This document shows positions 1 to 12,449 of a stretch of 33,000 nucleotides of DNA, one piece after another. The stretch comes from Adiantum capillus-veneris. Lineage: Eukaryota; Streptophyta; Polypodiopsida; Polypodiales; Pteridaceae. The translations under genes were made by a program, and so were the position numbers. The notes below the pieces were generated by a model. It did not search any database, was not told where the DNA came from, and saw only the letters and a list, made by a program, of their open reading frames with translations. The stretch covers positions 53,703,253-53,736,252 of the forward strand of contig CM043959.1 of the NCBI GenBank assembly GCA_014529385.2. Direction: 5' to 3'. Numbering within the stretch: the first letter of the stretch is position 1; every line of letters starts with the position of its first letter.

Positions 1-1264
1 GACGACGCTAGGGCTGAGATCCGATCTGCTGCAAAAACGCAAAGGATTTGATATTGAGGGCTGAAATCTGCTAACGCTAGGGTCCTGGATCTGTTGACGA
101 TTATGAGGCTAAAACCCCAGGGCTGAATCTGTTGGCGATGATGGAGATGGGCTGAAAACGTTGGGATGTTGTTGGTGCTTGATAACGCTAGAGGGTTCTG
201 CATGTTGCCCCCAGAGGGTACTAACTGATGATGATAATACTAAGCCAAAGGGTCTCCTTTATAGCTCCTGGACGTATAGTTCGAGTAGTGCCATATATTA
301 GCCCCACGGCTTCTACTAAAAAGTCACTTATTAATAAAAAACTTATTAATAAGAGCTGCCTCATATGCACTAAAACTACGTAGGCAATTCTAAAACTAAA
401 GTCCTATCTTGTGACCATTCCCTTGTGCCTACACCTAGTAGACACCGGCAGCGGTCCTGTGCAATCAGGGGGTATGCAACTTACTAAAGTGCCTGGACAT
501 GCATGGTCCGAACAGGCTAGAACACTTCCTAGGTTGTCCTAAACCCTAGAAGTAGGAGTTACAACTTGTCCACATGCACATAGGGTTAGATGTGCACATG
601 ACAACTGCAACTCCAAAGCAATCCGATTCATCAGAGAAACTCGATTATATAAAGATGAAAGCCGATCCCAAATTTGCTTCGCGTCCTTCATCAATCGGTC
701 GTGACTGATGACCGATGGTGTACTATTGAGGATGATAAACGGTCGGATTCCCATAGCTTCGCTCTTGCAAGATCCTTTGGCTTTTGAAAGTTACTGTTGA
801 CAAAACTTCCTAGCCGGTAACAGTCGGAGACCGTCGTCATGGTCGCTTTCACACGGCATTGTTCTCGCCATTCAGTTGCCGACATGAGGAAAAGGTCGGA
901 AGGGTAGGTATCTTGATTGGGTTGATCACCTATGTTGGAGTACGACTGGCACCAATCTCCTCACTCCTCGTGATAGGCTCCCTCATTAACTTCCTTCCGT
1001 TGTACTTTCTTCATTATGCATCAAGTTAAAATCAAAATCATCACCCCTCTCCATTGTGTGAGATAACTTGGGCATGTGACAAGGCTAGGCCGAGCTGAAC
1101 GAAGGGAAACCTTCAAATCAGCTCACTACAGCCGAGATCAGCCCCAAATGAGTGAAAAACAGCAGAAAGATAGCAAACCGTCTCTTTTCGTCGCGAAGTC
1201 TCAGCTCTAAAAACTCACATTGATCACCAATCCGACTCGAGAGCATGTCATGGAATTGATACCA
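1..1264 (-). mobile_element. Internal region of an LTR retroelement running off the left edge
   Basis: On the minus strand, 1264-1252 reads TGGTATCAATTCC, whose first eight bases match the usual plant initiator-Met tRNA primer-binding site. It sits directly after a TGACA end at 1265. The element would therefore run leftward out of the window. No recognisable gag or pol protein was found in 1-1264; the sequence contains scattered short repeats such as GCTAGGG and AACGCTAG. It lies in the intron 5' of the first visible GBPL exon. The call rests on one junction only. Confidence 0.4.
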
Positions 1265-1640
1265 TGTCAAAGGTGCAACAGAAAAGGGCAAATCGAGTGA
1301 TGATCTTGCCTATAACCGCGAGCAAACCTCCTCTCGGGACGGGGCAGCCAATGGATGTCGGATCTACCACAACAGATCTCCTCGGAAATATTGTGTACCA
1401 CCCAACGAATGGACATGGGTGCAAGATCTGCTACTCAACCTGTAAGCAAAGCAAGGGGAACAATGGAGAGTGGGAGCGCTAGTGATAGAGAGAGAGATCG
1501 TTGGGAGAAAACGCCAGAGAGCGAGAAACGTTGGAGGAAGCAAAAAATGCTAGAGAGAGAATGATACATATGCACAACCGCTAGAGAGAGAAAACGCTAG
1601 AGAGAGAATGCATTGAGACCCAAATGGTGGCTGCTCTGCT
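1265..1640 (-). repeat. Putative LTR, minus orientation, right end unresolved
   Basis: The segment starts TGTCAAAGGTGCAACAGAA next to the minus-strand primer-binding site. Its first bases resemble TGTCAGGTGCAACGGAA at 5175, suggesting two copies of one LTR family. It includes GAGAGA-rich stretches at about 1485-1610. No second LTR or target-site duplication was found, so the right boundary is a guess. Confidence 0.35.
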
Positions 1641-2032
1641 AACTGATATGACCAAAAAGTACAAGGGGAGGGGTTGCATTTATAGGAATTATTCCCCATT
1701 GGATAGTGGTATCAGGCAGCATGGTTGCTTGTAATTGTTTCACCCTATTTTGATTGCTTTCTAACTTTGTGCAAGCTGAAATGACAAGATTATCCAATGC
1801 TTCTATTGGGTTATTAGCATTGGGTCTTCTTTCTCTTGTACCAATCTTCCTGCAGTGCTTTTTGTTTAGTGAATACGTACTTTTGGCCAAGTATCGATGT
1901 TTCTCAACAAAAAATGTCAGATGTTTTCGACGTTTCAGGGTTTATGTCCTGGGCTCATACTTGTTGTAATTCTAGCTTGTTCAAATGATCAGCAACATGT
2001 TTAGGCTGAACTTTAATTTTCTGATTGCCAAG
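1641..2032. other. Intron sequence 5' of exon a, no gene recognised
   Basis: This stretch is AT-rich and ends in the CCAAG acceptor before 2033. Short ORFs exist on both strands but none resembles a known protein. The expected P-loop exon (GKSFILNQ-type) was looked for by eye and not seen. Confidence 0.5.
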
Positions 2033-3496
2033 TTGCTGGGAAGGAGCAGTGGTTTTCAAGTAGCTTCAACTCATCGACCATGCACAAAGGGGTTGTGGAT
2101 GTGGAGCACACCCTTAAAGAGAACAGCACTAGATGGAACGGAGTATAGTCTACTCCTCCTTGACAGTGAAGGCATTGATGCTTATGATCAAACGGTAGTT
2201 TGCTCTATGAAGTTTTGAGACTTTGGATTATGCAATTGTTTTTTGTGTTGGCTTATGTTTCTGTTGCGATTGGAACCAGGGAACATACAGTACCCAAATT
2301 TTCTCATTGGCTGTTCTACTGTCAAGCCTCTTTGTGTACAATCAGGTCTGTGTTTTGATCATCAACCATGAGAGCTTTTGTCTTATTAATGAAAACAAAG
2401 TGTGGTGCCATACTTGTCCAACTTTTTCATGCACTGTGTTTGGACTTTTGCAGATGGGAGGAATAGATGAAGCAGCACTGGATCGATTGTCTTTGGTAAC
2501 TGAGATGACCAAGCATATTCGTGTCAGGGCATCTGAGCACCGGCCTTCAAATGCAGAGCTGGGCCAGTTTTCTCCTGTCTTCCTCTGGCTTTTACGGGTG
2601 TGCCTTTTTTAAGCAGCATTTGAAAATTAGCTCAAAAACCTTTTGGAAACTAGCCTTTTTGTTTGCTTGGATGTTCTGAATGGATGAATCCAGATTTGCT
2701 AACCTTGAGGGGAAAGTGTGCAATTCTACTCTGGGCAAGTTGAGGGGCAAGTCGACCCAAAGATAGCTAGGGTGCACGCGAGCTCAAGCCTAGAAAAAAG
2801 AAAAAGTTGTTGGCTCAATGGAGAGGCTCTGTGAAGGTGATTGGTTCCCATTAAGAAAAGTCTTTTATGCATTTTTGTTTGGTTATAGGATTTCTACTTG
2901 GATCTAACTGAGGAGGATAAAAGGATCAGCCCCCGTGACTATCTGGAATCTGCTTTGCAACCCATTGCAGGAGATGGAAAGGCCATTGCTGCAAAAAATG
3001 AGGTATACGATGTCTGGTGCATTCTTCCATACCAATGGAATATGCTCTTTATTTGTTATTGCTTTCAATCAGATTCGAGATTCTATTCGCGCCCTCTTCC
3101 CCGATCGTGAATGCTTTACGTTGGTTCGACCCCTCAATAATGAACGTGATTTGCAGCGTTTAGACCAGGCTCCAGTAAGTCTATTGCTTCTCTTTGTTAG
3201 GTGTGCCGATTCAAATTGGCACATCCGATACAGGGACAGAGAAAAAGGACTATGTGCTGTTTTTGAGGTATTTATCAATCTGTATGTGAGCTTCTCTGTG
3301 GTTTGTTCAGTTTGACAGCTTACGGCCAGAATTTCGAGCTGGTATAGATGCATTTGCAAAGTTCGTGTTTGAGAGAACCAAACCAAAGCAGCTTGGCTCT
3401 ATTGTAATGACTGGTCCCTTGCTAGCAAGCCTCACACAGTCTTTTCTTGATGCTATCAATGCGGGTGCTGTACCAACTATAGCAACTTCATGGCAG
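2033..3496 (+). CDS. GBPL: Guanylate-binding-protein-like GTPase, exons a-f (partial gene)
   Basis: Six exons of a dynamin-superfamily large GTPase of the GBP/atlastin type: 2033-2194, 2280-2345, 2454-2597, 2889-3002, 3073-3174 and 3311-3496, joined by GT-AG introns of 85, 108, 291, 70 and 136 nt. Every exon is a whole number of codons (54, 22, 48, 38, 34, 62). Visible GBP signatures in order are the switch region CTKGLWMW, the G3 motif LLLLDSEG, the helix SLAVLLSS, VTEMTKHIRV, the guanine-specificity LLRD (R and D on either side of the 2597/2889 intron), FPDRECF and RPLNN, then PEFRAG and TGPLL, which begin the link to the helical domain. The family hydrolyses GTP; plant GBPLs such as Arabidopsis GBPL3 are linked to nuclear condensates and immunity. 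The P-loop GxxxxGKS should be encoded just upstream of 2033, but no such exon is visible at 1-2032. No stops or frameshifts are seen. The family call is secure; the exact paralogue is not. Confidence 0.93.
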
Positions 3497-4824
3497 GTAT
3501 GTTATCTAAATAGCAACTGTAAAATGCTTCTAATGTAGGAAGGGAGAACTATTGCCTCTTGGCTTGCAGGTGCAGTCTTAGGTGGTCTTAACTTATTTTC
3601 ATCTGATGCATCCCTTAATAAGACTCAGGTCAATTATAAGACATAGCAATGAAACGTAGAGCCTAAGTTAAAATTGTGAAAGGTGTAGCAGAATGAGAGG
3701 TATTGAGGAACCAAGCACACGCAAAAGAAAAGAGGGAGAGGGGAAGAGAAAAATGTGAGAGGAGATCATCTTAAAAGCTGCGCATAATCCAGGCGATGGC
3801 CTTCCATATACCGAGGTTGGATGATGAATCAGTCTATGGAGAGGTAGAGGAAGTAACTCTAGTAATGTGCCATCCTCGTGCCATGGGGAAAGGGGGTCTG
3901 ATTTGGTTCCTCTCTATATCCCTTCTAAAATATTTTCTCTGATTACTTGGGTTAGCTGTAATCGGCTGGGCCGTAGTATAGGGCAATCTAAATTGTACTT
4001 GAAGGGGGGTATTTTGTCAATGTGCACATATTATGTAGACTCATCCAAAGTGCCCATTTCAACATACAAGCAGTGTTTATTACCTTTGGCTGGCTACTTC
4101 ATGGAGGATGCCAATGCTAGTCATGGATACCCATCACGAGGCACCTCCCATAATCTATGGAAGAAAGGTATTGCCTAGAACAAGGCCGCAAACACCATAG
4201 GTGCTGTCCCCATCTTTGCTCCTTACGATCTAGTGTGGAATTGGGTCTTCGCCCTCATATTATGTGCTAATAGCATGATCACTGGTCTCTCAATATCCTC
4301 CAATTCCTATACTTACACACAAAATGCACAAGCAAGGCATACAAGAAAACGGATAAAAATTACTGAATACCTTCTTTGTTTCTAAGCAAAAAATAGTTAA
4401 AACAAAAAGGAAATTCTTTTAAAAATGCGTTTGGAAAAAGGTTTAGGTAAAGAATACTTATATTACCACAAATGTAGTCCCCTTATCAAGAAGGTCCACC
4501 GTACACGAGGCTTAGTAGCATCATCACTCTTTGGCATCGTGCTAGGATCTGTACTATGCATTGATTTGATTTGTATGTTTTTTTTTGTATGATATGTTTT
4601 TGGATACATTGAAGGTTCAATATGAGATGCTTCTTTAAACTACGTGTTTTTTGTAACTCGGCTATAATTTCACCTCTCTCTCTCTCTAGCCTATACTACT
4701 TTGTACTAGAGTAGTTTGTTAGTCCTCTGATTTGCTGATAGAGTAGTTTTCTTATGAAAAATAAACTGGTTTATTGGTTTTAAGAGTATGTTTAATGGTT
4801 TCTTCGTATTGGGAATATGTTGGT
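3497..4824. other. Intron stretch with no recognised gene
   Basis: The left part of the giant intron shows no convincing protein, RNA gene or intact element. It is AT-rich with short homopolymers and a CTCTCTCTCTC run near 4674-4688. An unidentified decayed transposon is possible. Confidence 0.5.
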
Positions 4825-5174
4825 CATGGCTACTTGTAACAACAAGATCATCCACATGCAGGATAACATCTGGCATCCATCCTCTCTCATTGAAAATATA
4901 TGAATCTGGGCCCGCCTAAGAATTATGAAAGGAATGTCGCAAGAAGAATGCATCTATCTTTTAGTACCCCGCTCGAGGAGCTTGCTTCGGGCCATAGAGA
5001 GCCTTCAGCAATCTGTAAACCTTGTCGCTCAATCCTGGAACCAAGAATTGTGGAGGTTGCTCCGCTTGCACCTCCTCACCTAAGTCGTCGTGGAGAAAAG
5101 CCGGTTTGACATCCATATGAAACACTTGCCATTGATGATGGGCTTTGAGATCGAACATGCAGTCGGTGCAAAGG
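4825..5174 (-). pseudogene. Ty1/Copia reverse transcriptase fragment
   Basis: Minus-strand translation gives hallmark Copia RT motifs in order: FAPT, then FHMDVKPAFLHDDL, VYRLLKALYGPKQAPRAGY, and HVDDLVVTS near 4835-4860, corresponding to the YVDD catalytic box. FAPT and FDLKAHH are too close together and in different frames, so the region between them is shortened, and a stop follows the PRAGY segment. No integrase, protease, RNase H or paired LTRs were recognised around it. It is a decayed fragment in the giant GBPL intron, cut on its upstream side at 5174/5175 by an LTR-like insertion. Confidence 0.75.
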
Positions 5175-6080
<906 letters not shown>

Positions 6081-6360
6081 CCGGAATCATAGGATGAATA
6101 CAATAAGGGGTGGGGGTTGATCCCTATGTAGGGACCACCTCCAATCTGTATGACCCATCTAAATACCTTATGACCCCATAAGAGGGGGGGTGCCTTGGTA
6201 AAAGAATGCCACATCACCTAAAAATGTCCACCAAGCATTAAAGTGTCACTTGCCATAATTATGTGGCGGCTTTATGCCATATCATTTCAATGACACATTG
6301 GTGAAAAAATACAGTATTGAGAGGCTCTAACCTTGAGAAACATAGGAACAAGGGTCCCAA
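6081..6360. other. Unassigned intron sequence
   Basis: Nothing recognisable apart from short G runs (6184-6191). It precedes an LTR-like start at 6361. Confidence 0.4.
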
Positions 6361-6800
6361 TGTTACAAAGTGATGATGTGGCATCACCTGAGCCGAATGG
6401 ACAGAGAGGAGGGAGAGAGAAAGCGTTTGAACAGCTCAAGATTTTCACAGCAAAACGCGTCAAAATTTGCGGCTCGTTTTACAATGGAAAACTTAGGGCT
6501 ACTTCTTTTGGCAATTATTGAAAGCAGCCCACTTATGAGCGTCACCTTTGTTTGTGGAGCTTTTGGGCGCCAGTTTTTTAGAGCTTTTGCCTTTGGGTGT
6601 GCATGCCTACCAAAGAAGGCCAAGCGGTCACTTTTGGTTGGTTGCGCATCTGCAGAGTGACTCCTTGGTAGTTGTACTCTATGAGTTATCGATATAGAAA
6701 TAAGTATCGTGTGGGGGCCCCGACTTAGGGGCCAATGCATGTGTGAGTGGAACTACGCCTCCATGTCGCGTCGCCAATGCTCTTGTAAGTTCAAGCGTAT
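6361..6800 (+). repeat. Degenerate Gypsy-type LTR related to the element A/B LTRs
   Basis: The start TGTTACAAAGTGATGATGTGGC resembles the LTR starts of elements B (TGTAACAAACTGTTGACGTG) and C (TGTCACAAACTGGTGACGTGG). Near 6690-6770, GATATAGAAATAAGT and GGGGCCCCGACTTAGGGGCCAAT parallel the GAAATACCGAAAGGGGC and TTGGGGCCAATACTCT block of the other LTRs, in the same order. The right end and TSD are not clear. It is probably an old solo or truncated LTR. Confidence 0.45.
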
Positions 6801-7568
6801 CACTTTTGAATTTAAGTGGTGTATCTGATGTTGATTCACCGCCTCACCAGTTGCTTGTTGATTACACGTGCCTCAAGCCAGCCTACCGGGTGGGCACATA
6901 CATGTCTTGTACCGTCGAAAAGGTACGTCTATCTCAAATACGACAGGGCATAGCCACAAAACAACTCACTTCCTAATCTGCTCCTTGGAGATATTAGGGC
7001 CACCATCGGATAGGAGATGAAACTCTTAACGGTTGGTCTTTGACCAAAGGGTAAAGTTATCTCAGTGGACCTCTTAGACAGAGTACCTTGGACCTCCTAT
7101 TCAGAGCACCTGATTGTTTGGAAACATAGAGCTGAGTCAATTGCGACTAAAGAGTCGGTGAGGTCGTTGAAGGGTCCGATATGTTACCAAGGAAATGGAT
7201 GAGGAAAACAGTTTAATAGAAGAGGAGAAGTGTTACATCCCTAGACATCAGGATGGGCACACCTGAGGAGTGTCTGACCAATGTCAACCGGCCTTATGTG
7301 TAAACACATCCTTAGTTGAATGGAGAAAACAAAGGTTAGGAAGGGCGGTCTATGAGTCACGTAAATAGGACCTTTAGGCTCATTTGTGAGTTAACTTATG
7401 TGATCACCACAATGTAGACCCTTGGAAGTGCTTGCCCAAACACCCAAGCTCTGGTGTGGGTTGGGGGTATGGGACACCCGTCCTTGAGGTGAGTCACTAA
7501 GCCGGAGAAGGTGCAGGCTCCCTGGCACAGGGGGTGAGCCAATTAAGCTCTATGGTTGGGAGCTGAAT
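6801..7568. other. Intron stretch with no recognised gene
   Basis: No protein similarity, RNA gene or repeat boundary is convincing here. TGGTATCAATG at 7571 resembles a primer-binding site but has no clear LTR end beside it. Confidence 0.4.
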
Positions 7569-7817
7569 TTGGTATCAATGTTTTATGTGCGTGTTTCGCT
7601 TGTGTCATGTCGTGTGCAGGATGTATCCTTGGGGAGCATTAATGGGGGGTTGGGGGTTGTCACAAGAAGCCCTAGCGAAGAGATCCTTGCGCAAAACGCA
7701 ACCTTCTGGTTGCATATGCTGCCTTCTACCTCTAGCCTATCTTCTAGTCGACGCCGTGTGCACTTGCAACTGTATGCTGTCTTCTGTTGATTGGGTCTTG
7801 TAGCTCCATCACCCCCT

Positions 7818-7818
<1 letters not shown>

Positions 7819-7850
<32 letters not shown>
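7819..7850 (+). repeat. Poly(C) run of 32 nt
   Basis: Thirty-two consecutive C residues, flanked by a C-rich stretch. The true length is uncertain because such runs are error-prone in sequencing. ORFs across it (poly-Pro, poly-Gly) are artefacts. Confidence 0.9.
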
Positions 7851-7851
<1 letters not shown>

Positions 7852-9150
7852 CCCCGTGCGCGCCGAAAACAAAATTCTCCCCTCTAGCTCTATCTTTGTG
7901 CACCTTTGTATGTGCTCATTTCTTTCTATTGCTTTCTTTCCTTCTTCACAAAGGCTTCCTTTGTCTTGGTTGTTTTTGTTTGTAATTGTTTGCTGGTTCT
8001 TTTCTATGTTTTCCATGTAAAGTGTGGTGTGGGTGCGTGTTTGTTTTTCTATCGCTTCTCATGTTTTCTTGTGTTTTGTTGTTGTTTCTATGGTTTCTGT
8101 TTTGTAGTTTTCCTCTTCTGGTGGAGATTTCGGCATAGAGGTGGGAGGTGTTGTGGGTAGCATGGGATGGCTTCGGTGTCGGAGTGGCTTTAGCCTTCTC
8201 TCTATCTCTTTGCCCCGACATCTGGTATATTCTTTGCAGGTTGCAGTTACCATAGCTGGATTACTACTGGAGATGGTAACAACTGCTCTCGCATGAGGCT
8301 TAATCTGTCATGGTGCATCCTCAAGCAGGCTACAAAATTGTAGCCACTCCCCATAACTCTTGGTGGATACATGCTTGGAATATGATTATTGAATCATTTT
8401 ACTGGTTTGATGCATGATGATCCTTGGATCAATTGAAGTTAAACATGCCTTCTTAATTTCAATGAGTCAGCGTATTTCAAAATACGAAGATAGCAGGGAA
8501 GAAAGTAGTACCTTACCTAAGGTACCTAGAGGCAATCCTAGATAGGTGGAATGTCGATCCAATTTTCACCACCAATAGCATAACAAAGAAAATGGCCCAT
8601 CTTTGTTAAGACTACATAAAAAAATGCGCAAACCAAAATACGTGATTGCTCAGAGCTCGCACCATTACGGGAGGGATATTAAGTATGGACACACCCACAT
8701 AAATCCACACCCCTTTTTTTGTGGGTAAGACTAATTTTTTATCGATTAGAGAAATGTACAAGATATGGTTTCCCAAGATGGGTGAAACCTTGCCAAAAAG
8801 CTAGAACAATCATAGAAAACCTCAAACTGTTGAAGTGAGATGTGTGCCAAGTGGAAACAATTACGAAGGGATTGAAGGAGCCGAGTGTGAAAGTATGGGT
8901 AGGGTAAACTGAAGAACTGTTGCCATGACAAAATGCTTGCTGAAGGTGATTGCCTGTATGATAAACAGCCCAAAGCGCCCAAAATTGATATGCATACGCA
9001 CACGTGCGTTTGTGTTTGCACACACACATCAAAAATAAAAATGTTTTGGAGAAGACAACGATTTCAAAGAAATAAGCAATGCCGTTCTTTGTTCCATAGG
9101 GCCCGGTGTTGATTCAATTTTGATAAGAGTATTTCCTAGATAAATTACAA
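7851..9150. other. Intron stretch with no recognised gene
   Basis: T-rich sequence (7900-8140), then anonymous DNA. A T run at 8709-8715 followed by a minus-strand ORF weakly recalls the 3' end of a LINE but lacks a diagnostic domain. The stretch ends in TAGAG (9151-9155), the left target-site duplication of element 0. Confidence 0.45.
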
Positions 9151-9155
9151 TAGAG

Positions 9156-9257
9156 TGTTGGGATTTATGCCTTGATCACACCTCTCACTCATGGAGACTA
9201 TCCCTTCCAACACTTGACTAGAAACAATGTATTTGTACTTTAGCCTTGCATACTTGA
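9156..9257 (+). repeat. Element 0 left LTR, first part
   Basis: Starts TGTTGGGATTTATGCCTTGATCA. It matches the first about 100 nt of the intact right LTR (16984 on) and is interrupted at CTTGA by element A. The LTR resumes at 15237. Confidence 0.9.
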
Positions 9258-9601
9258 TGTAACAGACTTGGACACTCCAAGTCAAAATTCTACCGCGACA
9301 CCACAAGAATTCACTTCAAAACAGTTCAGTTCACAATTGATTCGACACTGGCTGACAGAGTTCCGTGCCTAGAGATATTGGCCCCTTTCGGTATTTCTTT
9401 TTGTATTAATCTGCAACTCAAAGTACAAGCGAGTAGTCGAGACTCACTCTCAGACTCTACGTCTAGATGCTCTGAGAAGTGAGACCCCAAACTACTAATA
9501 TATAGATTTACAAGGGATGCTAAAAGCAGAGCCTAAAAGCTTCAAAATCAAAAGCTTGTCTCTATCTCACAAGATCTCTCTCTTGAGAGAAATAAAAGCA
9601 A

Positions 9602-9668
<67 letters not shown>

Positions 9669-9851
9669 GTAGGAAAAAGCAATCGGCGGTTCCGTACACT
9701 GATGCCACGTCATCAACCCCGTGAAACGCGCTACACTTTCCGGGCATGCCACGTCAGCAATCCTCCGCGTTTTACAGAAATCTGCAGTAGCCAGCCGGGC
9801 AAGAGTGTGTGTACCATGGGTAGCCAGCAGCCACGTCACCAGTTTTTGACA
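9258..9851 (-). repeat. Element A 3' LTR (left end on + strand)
   Basis: 594 nt, aligned along its length with 14614-15231. It lacks about 15 nt of the shared block and contains an uninterrupted (CT)28 run at 9605-9660 on the + strand. Left flank CTTGA. Confidence 0.92.
9605..9660 (+). repeat. (CT)28 microsatellite in element A LTR
   Basis: 56 nt of CT dinucleotide. The corresponding place in the other LTR (14979-15015) is shorter and interrupted, so it expanded or shrank after insertion. Confidence 0.95.
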
Positions 9852-10502
9852 TACCCCCCTCTTGAAAGCATTCTAATCGTCCTCGATTACGTCTGCAAAA
9901 CAGACAGAGGCCATAAACTGTCTTAGCAGACACTGACTGTTAGTACCAACGCACTAGGAACACACATCTAGCACATGTACCAATCAATAGTCACATCACT
10001 AGACATCACAGGACATCACTAGACATCATAGGACATCACATGACAAATCACATTCAACATTCATTCGGATCTCAGATCGTGATTTATCGGCAATGCAATT
10101 AGCAACTACATCTAGATCCACTCAAGACCTCATAGATGCTCGATTGTCTAATCCCTATTGCAACCATGTCTATCGAGATCATTTAGACCAAAATGCAGCA
10201 GTCATTTCGTCTATCAGTTCCTGCACTTAAACAAGTCAAGTATCATATTATCAAAAATTCCATTTCATAAAGTCATACAGCAGAATACTGTCTGCTCTTA
10301 GTATCCCTGAAGCTCAAAGAGACATCAGTGACTCTAGTATCAAAAATCGAGGCATCTGTTGACGAAGGAGCAGAGTAACTCCCCTCTTGTGCATACCCGT
10401 TGCACCAGATATCCGGCCAAGCTGAATTCGGGGTTCCATTTGGAACAGACTATGCTAAACCACAAGCTTCAAGGTAAAGTTTCACAATCTGAGGAGTATC
10501 TG
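9852..10502 (-). other. Element A 3' untranslated region and polypurine tract
   Basis: About 650 nt between the pol stop and the 3' LTR with no coding signal. It ends, in sense, with the purine run AAGAGGGGGGTA (9863-9852) abutting the LTR. It contains the 10-bp tandem repeat at 9993-10042. Confidence 0.8.
9993..10042. repeat. 10-bp tandem repeat, five units
   Basis: Five head-to-tail units alternating ACATCACTAG and ACATCACAGG-like forms, in the 3' untranslated part of element A. Confidence 0.85.
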
Positions 10503-11952
10503 CTAGTCCTCTTCCTTCATCCACTTCACATCCAATGCAGGATAGTTCTTGAATTTAACCAAGAACCGCCTTCCCACTTTACCCTTAATCTTTCTCTCCT
10601 TATGTGCCAATATGTGTTCTGGAACAAGGATCTCCTCGTTTTCTTCCACTTCGGGTTGTCATCAGGCTCCCCATCTTCAGGCACATCTCCTTTAAAAGGC
10701 TTCAAGAGACTCACATGAAAAGCATTGTGAATCCTCCAAGTTTTGGGCAGTTTTAGTCGGAAGGAGACATGATTTATCTTTTCGAAGATCTCGAAAGGTC
10801 CGTAGTATCGCATACTAAGCTTTGGAAAAAGCCTCTCCTTTCCATTCTTCTTTCTCAGGCGTGCCTTCTCAAAATGTAAGAGCACCCAATCATTCTTCTT
10901 CAATTTCAAATCGCGACGATGGCGATCTGCTGCCTTTTTCTGCCTTTCTTGAGATTTCTGCAAAGCCTCGCGGACCTTGGCAAAAGCCATGTCCAAGTCT
11001 CGCGTGTACTCATCGGCTTCAAAAATCTTATCTTTCGTGCTTAGGAAGGGTGAAACCTTCGGAGCACCTTCAATAATCTCAAATGGCGCCTTCCTTGTTG
11101 AAGAGTGTATCGTGTTGTTGTAGGAAAATTCCACCAAATGTAGATACTTTTCCCATTCAGTCTTCTGATCCGAGATAAGACTTCAACAAATCTAAAACCA
11201 CTGAATTGGCAATCTCAGATTGCTCGTCAGTCTGCGGGTGGAAAGATGACGAGAATTGCAACCGTGTGCCAATGTTCTCCCAAATTGCCTTCCAAAACAA
11301 ACTCGTAAATTTGGGGTCCCTGTTGGAGACAATCGTCTCGGGCATGCCATGTAATTTGAAGATCTGGGCCACAAACAGTCTTGCTAAGTGATCCGGCTTG
11401 ATTGTTTTCGTCACGGGAATGAAATGAGCCTGCTTGCTAAATCTGTCAATAACAGTCCAGATACCATCGTGACCACTTTGTGTTCTCGGGAGATCAAAAA
11501 TGAAATCCATTGCAATCCTTTCCCAGGGGCGGGTGGGTATGGGCAAAGGCTGTAACAATCCCTGTGGTTAATGCGTGTCAAACTTGACCTTCTGGCATAC
11601 CAAGCAACTGCGCACAAACTCGTTAACATCCTTCTTGAGTCTCGACCAAAAGAAGTATCTCTCTACCCCTTTCAAGGTGGTAGCAATGCCGGTGACCCGT
11701 AAAAGGTGGACAGTGGCATTCGGTTATAACCTTTTCCCTCAACGGCTGTGTAACGCACAACATGGTTTTCCTCATCAAGTAGCCATCCCGAATGCAATAT
11801 CGTGCTACTATCTCCCCATCCCGTATCCGTGTGAAAATGTCTGCAAAATTTGTATTTGTTGCATACTGATTGACCATATCCTCGAAGCTCCTATGATGTA
11901 TCACAGAAATAGCCAAAATCAACGGCTTTCGAGACAAAGCATCTGCCACCAA
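10503..11952 (-). pseudogene. Element A integrase with GPY/F module and chromodomain-like tail
   Basis: In sense: VADALSRKP, the HHCC zinc region (second half CLVCQ near 11600), then the catalytic core PWERIAMDFI (first Asp), SNRDPKF (second Asp) and PQTDEQSE (Glu kept; the usual Gly is Glu). Next come YNNTIHSSTRKAPFE, the GPY/F module RYYGPFEI and NAFHVSLLKPFKG. A frameshift near 10610 leads to a chromodomain-like tail, PEHILAHK ... FLVKFKNYP ... VKWMKEED, ending at a stop at 10505-10503. Integrase joins cDNA to host DNA; the tail targets heterochromatin in chromoviruses. Frameshifts near 11150, 11565 and 11623 disable it. Confidence 0.87.
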
Positions 11953-12107
11953 ATTCTTCTGTCCTTGAACATGGACAATCTGGAAGTGAAACTGTGATAA
12001 GATGTTCGTCCACCGTATCCGTTTTTTCGAAGCTGCTTCTATGACAAGAAGTAGCCTAAACTTTGATGGTCAGTAAAGACAGTAAAATCCGCTTCGAGTA
12101 GGTAATG

Positions 12108-12449
12108 TCACCATTGGGTAAGAGCATGGATAACCGCCAAAAGCTCTTTCTCATAAATCTGTGCTCTCAATTCCGGCCTTGAGAACAATTGGCTCTTGTA
12201 GGCAATGACATGGCCTTCTTGCATTAAGACCGCACCCAGACTATGACCACAAGCATCACAATATACTTCAAATGACTTCTGCAAGTCCGATAAAGTCAAA
12301 ACTTTTCCCGTAGTCAATTTTCTTTCAATGTCTGAAAGCCAGTCACCTCTGTAGGTCCCCACGAAAGAGGGACTCTTTTCTATGTCAAGATATGCAAAGG
12401 GGAAGCAACCTCTGCAAACTTTGTAATCAACCGCCTGTAGTACGAACAC
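12108..12449 (-). pseudogene. Element A RNase H region
   Basis: Minus-strand reading with FEVYCDACGHSLGAVLMQ, then SRPELRAQIYEKELLAVIHAL, the RNase HI domain of Ty3/Gypsy polymerases (first catalytic Asp in YCDAC, Glu in YEKELLA). It follows the protease/RT-connection fusion after a frameshift near 12380-12420. A further frameshift near 12108 leads to the TDHQSL segment. In an intact element it would remove the RNA strand during cDNA synthesis. Confidence 0.82.

Noticed and set aside
7443-7447. CCCAA as the right duplication of the LTR-like segment at 6361
   Set aside because: A 5-nt match after CA over this distance is expected by chance, and the sequence before it does not resemble an LTR end.
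7571-7581. TGGTATCAATG as a primer-binding site
   Set aside because: No clear LTR end lies beside it and no retroelement protein follows.
7583-7903. Glycine- or proline-rich proteins near the C run
   Set aside because: The reading frames depend on the 32-nt homopolymer and have no similarity.
8709-9050. Possible LINE 3' end on the minus strand
   Set aside because: Only a T run and a faint resemblance to the LINE 2 tail are seen; no zinc-binding RVT or RT motif.
9993-10042. CRISPR-like array
   Set aside because: The 10-bp units are contiguous without spacers and lie in a plant retrotransposon.
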